DNA from: Pestalotiopsis fici W106-1
Lineage: Eukaryota; Ascomycota; Sordariomycetes; Amphisphaeriales; Sporocadaceae
Length of the DNA stretch: 64,000 nt
Assembly: GCF_000516985.1 (NCBI RefSeq)
Contig: NW_006917091.1
Location: 492,285-556,284, forward strand
Direction of reading: 5' to 3'
Part shown: positions 58,901 to 64,000 of the stretch, piece by piece
How positions within the stretch are numbered: position 1 is the stretch's first letter
Layout: the number at the start of each line of letters is the position of its first letter
Translations under genes and position numbers: made by a program
The notes under the pieces: model-generated
Database searches by the model: none
What the model was told of the DNA's origin: nothing
What the model saw: only the letters and a program-made list of their open reading frames with translations

Positions 58901-60172
58901 ATTTTGCCGAATTCATCCACGGCCCGTCCCAGTCTCAATGTAAGCTCACGCTTCTCTCTTTGGCCACCGTCGAATGCGATTCCAAGTTGTGAAATGTCGA
59001 TGAATTCCATCTGGCGAATCTTGGCTTCCAGTTCGAGATCTTCAGGTCGACGCATAGCGGCAAGTCGCGGCCAAACATATGTATGCACATTCTCAGCCAC
59101 GTATCTCTCAATGAGCCGCTCTACCAAGGGCCCGGTGAGATCAGTCGTAGCACCAAGCATGGAAAGTTGCTGCTGGTCAACGCTCTGGAACAAATCAATG
59201 GCCGTGGTGACAGCCGTCTCTAATGAAGCGCGCATGACATCCTCATCATCTTCGGCAAAGAAGTTCTCCGTTACCCTGTTACGATACATAGCACCGGGAT
59301 CATTGACGCTCGATCTGGTGCGCTTTGGCGAGTTGTTCGTCCGCACTTGTTTCATAGCAGTTGCGATTGGTCCATCTGGCATGGGGTCGGGAATATGGGT
59401 GGCAGAAGGCGGTGGAGGAAGTGGCCTGTCAAAGACAATCGTAAACTCCCTGAAAAGCTTCTCGAGGCCTGGTTGCATTTGTCTGGCGATGATTGGAAAG
59501 TTATTCAGCAGGTCATGGAAACTTTTAATCTCCTTCTTCTTGGGCAAACTCGGTTCACCATTCTCGATGGCAGCGGCTTGTTTGTCTTCCGTGAGCTTTC
59601 GTTTGGCCATACCAGGAGAGAAAACTGCTGGTTGTATGACAATCTCTTCCCAGATGCCTACGAGTGGTCTTGAAATGTAGTATATGAGCCATTGTTTCGG
59701 TTCGAGTGAGTCGGCATACCAGATCGTGTCGCTAAGTATTTGAGCTTGTGCCAAGGTACGGAATCCTGGAGTCATGGTTAGCATCGCCGTGAGTGTGTGC
59801 GCAAGGTCGAGGATAGCTGGGCAGAGCTATACCTTTATTACTATACACAAAAGCATCCTTGATCACGACACTACGGCCATTCAAGGTGTTATACTGCCGT
59901 GCCTTGCCCCTAAGCTCGCGGAGATTTCCTACCCCTGAGTCCTTCCCTCCCGCTACCGCCGCACTGCTGGGTATCTTGAGCACATGGCTACTCAAAAAGT
60001 CCTCCGAAGCTACGAGCTCCGCAGGCGATACGCCGCTGTCGGTTTCGCGGGAGGTGAGGAAAAACTCGGTGGTCGGAACGAGTAAGACGTGGTGGTGGAC
60101 GGGAGAGCACTGGGCAACAATGGGATTGCCGTGGCGGAAGAAGGCGGCGAGGAAGGGGTTCAAGGGAAGCAT
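55969..60172 (-). CDS. VPS9-ankyrin-PX-BAR protein (Vrl1/VARP-like Rab5-family GEF)
   Basis: Exons (minus) 60172-59833, 59765-56826 and 56765-55969; introns 67 and 60 nt; 1358 aa. The N-terminus MLPLNPFLAAFF...VHHHVLLVPTTEFFL is a conserved block I associate with yeast Vrl1-type proteins. A VPS9 domain (about 285-510) has NADTLVSLLLFVVIRAG with the catalytic-type Asp near 449 and SGEIGYALSTFEAVLSYL with Tyr near 490, both needed in Rab5 exchange factors. Ankyrin repeats follow (about 670-910: GTTLLSAAVQLGHTELIDILL, NATNDRKFTALMVASKYGR). Then a PX-like region (about 910-1040: VRSFFVEDATIRLVIKSG, RSLSDFERLATLLS, RTGWFLKILLAHP) and a helical BAR-like end (about 1080-1310). Expected role: endosomal Rab5/Vps21 activation coupled to a sorting-nexin membrane coat, as for the yeast VINE complex. 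VPS9 and ankyrin sure; PX/BAR likely. Confidence 0.87.
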
Positions 60173-60990
60173 TCAAGCAGTCGGGTGCGAGAAGCCTTTG
60201 AAACACCTCCCCGCCTTGTACCAGAGTCGACGTGGGAGATCGTGGTGGTTGATCGAAACACCGTGGCGGCAGATGGCCAAATAGTAAGTTGGTCGGTAGT
60301 CGATGAAGCCAAGGTAGGTACTTGTCGCGAACTGGGAAGACAAGTCACTTGTGTAAGCAGCAGGGGGCCTTGTCGGCAGAAGTTCAGGGTGCGTCGTCGC
60401 CGAGGCTGAATGCTCCCAGTTTTCGTATTTCGGACGCTCGCGCAGGAGTGTCGTGATATGGATGACGTCGAATGTTGTGTTGAAATAGGTTGCGACTTAG
60501 CTGTATCTTGGAGATCAGCTCGCTCACGTTGCAGATGCGCAGCTGGCAGTGGATCGTCTCCCTGGTTAGAATGCCGTGGAGTGACGCACCCCAGCCGAGC
60601 CAGCTGGAGCTCATCCTAGCTCATGGGTTAACTTAGTGGCCTTGTCCCCGGAAACACACTATCGCATATCATCACTCCCGTTACCTATCACATGTCGCAA
60701 CAACAATGTAAATAAAAATGCTGTTAGATGTAATGCATTTGTACTTGTTTCTTCCCACCATCGATACAATCTCCTTGTTGCTATTTGAATCAATGAAATA
60801 GAGAACCTCTGACTTGAGGTTGAGCTATAGCTAACCGGCCAAATGTCCGTTGATACTGGCTAGGTCGCTAAACCCGATTCGCAGAGACAATCGTTTTCCT
60901 CCGCCCTTAGATCTAAACGGCTGGTCGCACGACGGCTCCATGCAACTTCTGCCATCGAAAAACAGCAATGACAATGGAAATCAACTATGC
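60173..60990. other. Intergenic, nothing recognised
   Basis: Promoter side of the VPS9 gene, and 3' side of the methyltransferase gene. Short frames only (up to 106 codons, partly antisense to the VPS9 first exon). Confidence 0.5.
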
Positions 60991-61764
60991 TCAGCTACAC
61001 TTCTTGATTGCGCCCATCAACAAGAAAGTTGGTCTAATGAACTCTTTTTCCCACCCTGGAAACTTCTTCAGATCATCCTCTGTTGGGCACCATTCAACAA
61101 AATCGGTCAACTCAAATCCAGACTGAAATAAGGTGTTGATGTATGTTCCAAGTGTATGATGCTGTTTTTCCACACCGTCAACAAACCAATTGCGATGTCT
61201 CAGTCCTTCTCTATGATAAGCATCCAGGGGCCAGATCAATCGACCTTCTGCATCTGAAATGATTCCTCCCCGAGTCGGGCCTGTGAAGATTGGGTGTTCA
61301 ATAGAAAACACCAACTTCCCCCCAGGCTTTAGTGCTTGCTGAATCTCGGCGAACAACCCCTTGAGATTCACCAGGTAGTGGAATGCCAGGGAGCTGAAAA
61401 CCAAATCATACTTTCCCGGAGCGAGATTCAGTTGATTCAGGTCTGCCCGCTGATACTCGATGTTGTCCATGTTGGTCAATTCAACTGCTCGATCAAGCAT
61501 GTTTTGCGATAGGTCGAGTCCCAGAATATGTGCTGCCCCTTGCTGCTTGGCCCATCGCGCGAACCATCCCATACCACATCCCAAGTCGAGTATCTGCGAT
61601 TCTTGGATATTTGGCAGCATGGCTCTCAGCTGAGGCCATTCCGGTGCACCATCAAGGCCCAAGACCTGTCGATCAAGCTTGATATACCCCTGAAAGAATT
61701 CGGCAGTATCGTAGATATTTTGCGAAGCGCTCACCGCGTTCGATGCCCCTGCCTCATTCGACAT
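60991..61764 (-). CDS. Class I SAM-dependent methyltransferase, bacterial-looking
   Basis: Intronless, 257 aa. Motif I DLGCGMGWFA (60-69) binds S-adenosylmethionine; LGLDLSQNML follows as the acidic end of strand 2; ADLNQL and YDLVFSSLAFHYL are motifs II/III; LKPGGKLVFSIEHP is the post-motif. Length and motif spacing match the methyltransferase-11 family common in bacteria. The substrate cannot be told. Most genes around it have introns and this one has none, and its motifs look closer to bacterial enzymes, so horizontal acquisition is possible. The start is the first Met, 12 residues before the conserved helix QNIYDTAEFFQGY. It lies between the VPS9 gene and a PTH11-like gene, all on the same strand, with 0.8 kb and 0.66 kb spacing; no sign of co-regulation. 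Confidence 0.9.
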   Translation of the reverse strand: MSNEAGASNAVSASQNIYDTAEFFQGYIKLDRQVLGLDGAPEWPQLRAMLPNIQESQILDLGCGMGWFARWAKQQGAAHILGLDLSQNMLDRAVELTNMDNIEYQRADLNQLNLAPGKYDLVFSSLAFHYLVNLKGLFAEIQQALKPGGKLVFSIEHPIFTGPTRGGIISDAEGRLIWPLDAYHREGLRHRNWFVDGVEKQHHTLGTYINTLFQSGFELTDFVEWCPTEDDLKKFPGWEKEFIRPTFLLMGAIKKCS

Positions 61765-62425
61765 GTCTGCTTTTTAATCAGCATGAAAGTAATGGAAGAG
61801 TCGTTGTCCACGGCGGCCCGGTGCACATTGCTGGTATAACTCGCAACCCCGCACCACGCCCTGGTTTGCGCCGAGACAAACTCACCTGTGCTCGATGATG
61901 GAAATGGCCAAGAAAGAAGGCTCTTATCTCCAGCCGACTCTTTATAATGTCTCCCGTAAGATAATGTCAGACTTTCTCTATTCTGAAAGTTTCTGATGCG
62001 TGATTGCTTTTTTCTCTCGACGCATGTCTTTGGGGTCTCGTTAATTGAAGACCTGCGCTGAAGCGGCCTATGACTCATTCGGCGTATATCAACTTCCTGC
62101 AGCTCGAATACTAGGTCTGACGAAGGCATGAATACCGACTGCCATTTTCAGAAGCATCGCGAATCAAATGTATCCCATGAACAAAGATTGCGATCTTAGC
62201 TGGTAAGTTGGCTGGGATGAGTTGAGATTGAGTATGATTGTCGGTATTCGCCCAGACCGTATTTTCCGCCGATTCAGAACGCGCAGCTGAGGGTGGTGTG
62301 AAATAAAACAGCATCACAATTTCACAGAAGGCCTAAAATAGCTCAATAGCGTTCCATAAAATATATACAAGAAAAATCAATAATGAGGACGGCAGAGCCA
62401 ATGGCTCAAATAAACAAAAGTCGCA
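61765..62425. other. Intergenic, nothing recognised
   Basis: 660 bp holding the promoter of the methyltransferase gene and the 3' end of the receptor-like gene. A 132-codon minus-strand frame here (62129-61731) has no motif and overlaps the methyltransferase start. Confidence 0.5.
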
Positions 62426-63792
62426 TCATTTTCTGCTTTCTGAAAATCCATTGTCGAAAGTCTGCAATCGTATAGGTTCCTTGACTCCTGTGCCACGCTC
62501 CGGGTCTCTGTTGGATGTGATTTTCGCTTCGTATCCATATCGCTGCCACGTAGCGGCTGTAATCTGATCTTCTGTCGAGGGTAGCTTCCGGGAGGAAAAC
62601 GAGTTGCCGAGCTCCCGGATTAAAGGCCGTAGGACGGGTATGCATTGCACCATGATGGTTCCAGCGACTTCCGACGAGTACCTGTTGGGGACGATATGTT
62701 AATAACACGGAAACAAGCGATGCGACGAGAACCACTGCCATGAATCGGTCCATCCAGTATGTGAGCGTATAAACTAACCAAATATTGGACATTGCGTTAT
62801 GCCCTGAGTGCACTTATTAGATATTGTTATATCGCTTCAAATCAAGGGCCTCACTTACAGTAGTACCAAGGATTATGCTTATTTCCATCGTCCTTCCAGG
62901 CTGTTCTGACAGCAGAAACAATTGCGACACTAGCAACATTTTAGTCGAATATTACTCAAGTATGACCAGTCTATACTCACACCATGCCAAGACTCATGGT
63001 AAAGCAGAGCGCAAGCTTCTCTACCTTCCTCAGCTTGAGATTCCATGTGATCCACCAGGGAAATAACGCAAAGAGGAAATCCATGACAATGTTGACAACT
63101 ATGTTATCACGTTACTATTGGTTTCAAAAGAGTGCCGCGCTGGTAAGCCATTGGGTAACCTACTTTGACCACCCTCTTTAAAATCGTCGCGAAAATCCGA
63201 GTATATGCAAAAGTTTAGACGGTAATCGGCCTGGTAGTCGCTACCCTTGTCGCAAACCTTTGCCCACTGAATGATGCATTTGGCAATCATGTAGCCGTTC
63301 ATGACGAAAATGCAAAACCAAACGATGCTCGCTTGCAGTTTGTTACTCATGCGCAATAATGTAACTCCTAGTGCCGTCTTGCTCAGCGCCTGTCCGAGAA
63401 GCGTGCCACAAGAGGATATGTTGATGAGAATATGCATATGTTCATCCCAGTCTCCCGTCGGGCTGACATAGCCGGTAGCGAATTCGTAGCTGATGAGCGC
63501 ATCGTTGGCCAGAAGGATGCCCTATTCACAATCTCTAGTTAGCGAACTGAGCATCAACCTATACATACACACGGATCACTCCCCAAAAACAATTGCTTAC
63601 CCATGAGATCAAAAGAACATAATCATCGTACCACAAGCCGGAACGATAGACTTTCACCCATATCCTCATCACCAGGAAAAATGTCGCGCCGGCAAAAAGT
63701 AGCCATAATCCCAGATTCAACTGCAGGGTCGGGTCAACGACGGCAGTCTCGGTAGTGCCGTCGCTATCATCGCGGATCATGAGTGGCAGCAT
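62426..63792 (-). CDS. PTH11-like rhodopsin-domain integral membrane protein
   Basis: Six exons (minus): 63792-63601, 63521-63164, 63098-62981, 62929-62859, 62803-62779 and 62681-62426; five introns of 79, 65, 51, 55 and 97 nt; 339 aa. The joins give the family pattern: GLWYDDYVLLISWGILLAN after helix 1-2, LINISSCGTLLGQALSKTALGVTLLRM, IVWFCIFVMNGYMIAKCIIQW, IVNIVMDFLFALFPWWITWNLKL with KVEKLALCFTMSLGMVVAIVSAVRT, then NPWYYWHNAMSNIWYSSEVAGTIMVQCIPVLRPLIREL. A short hydrophilic tail follows. Expected at the plasma membrane as a possible sensor. It is only a distant relative of the gene at 779 (different intron pattern and loops). The 25-nt fifth exon is very small but is needed to join the two conserved blocks. 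Confidence 0.85.
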
Positions 63793-64000
63793 GATGCCAT
63801 ACTAGCGACTGCACGAGAACAGAAAAGAAAAGAAAAAGAGTGACTTTTGAAAGTTGCAAAAGAGTCTCAACACCACCTCCAACAACTTCTCGTGAAAAGA
63901 TTTGAACGACGCGGCGCAGCCATGGATAGAAAAAGGGAAAGCCCCCAAATTCCCACGTGTGAAGGCCCCCCCATTACGCTTCTTTCAAGCCATGCGCAGC

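Noticed and set aside
58667..59680. 337-codon plus-strand frame
   Set aside because: Antisense to the VPS9 domain exon, which has firm family motifs.
61731..62129. 132-codon minus frame upstream of the methyltransferase as a possible 5' extension
   Set aside because: Different frame, no splice sites joining it in phase, and no family motif; the methyltransferase is complete without it.

Overview
The window is from a filamentous ascomycete (Pezizomycotina; a Hypocreales-like fungus would fit, but this is inference). Reasons: genes carry short 50-100 nt introns with GTAAGT/GTATGT-type donors, the protein families are fungal (PTH11-type rhodopsin-domain receptors, HET domain, GLEYA adhesin, alpha/beta-hydrolase + NB-ARC + TPR), there is a nuclear tRNA with a 13-nt intron, and a 19 kb AT-rich block has the mark of repeat-induced point mutation (RIP): CpA/TpG nearly gone, TpA and stop codons everywhere, CpG partly kept.

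Layout. 0.8-2.1 kb: a four-exon PTH11-like membrane protein. 2.2-2.55 kb: the 3' end of a polyketide-synthase-type thioesterase, cut off at a repeat. 2.54-21.97 kb: a nest of RIP-mutated retroelements. Two 260-bp direct terminal repeats enclose a minus-strand Ty3/Gypsy pol relic. Into this a plus-strand chromodomain Ty3/Gypsy element (12592-20190, LTRs of 517 and 516 bp, 5-bp target duplication CTTTA) has inserted. 22.0-22.6 kb: fragments of broken host genes, one of them reductase-like, so a metabolic gene cluster may have been wrecked here.

23-44.4 kb looks like a self/non-self-recognition type neighbourhood: an NLR-like protein (alpha/beta hydrolase, NB-ARC, TPR), a long ankyrin protein with a coiled-coil tail, a divergently transcribed 1343-residue low-complexity protein with a His-Gly-rich repeat and an acidic tail, a fungal transcription-factor-like protein, a kinase-fold protein and a HET-domain protein. 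44.7-47.3 kb: a secreted GLEYA-type adhesin and tRNA-Ala(AGC). 49.5-51.2 kb: a conserved-looking proline/serine-rich protein of unknown function with a 4.7 kb apparently gene-free upstream region. 56-60.2 kb: a 1358-residue VPS9 + ankyrin + PX-like + BAR-like protein resembling yeast Vrl1/VARP. 61-61.8 kb: a small intronless SAM methyltransferase of bacterial appearance. 62.4-63.8 kb: a second PTH11-like membrane protein.

Splice sites were placed by eye using GT/AG, reading frame and family motifs. Every multi-exon model totals a multiple of three. No alignment or database search was possible.
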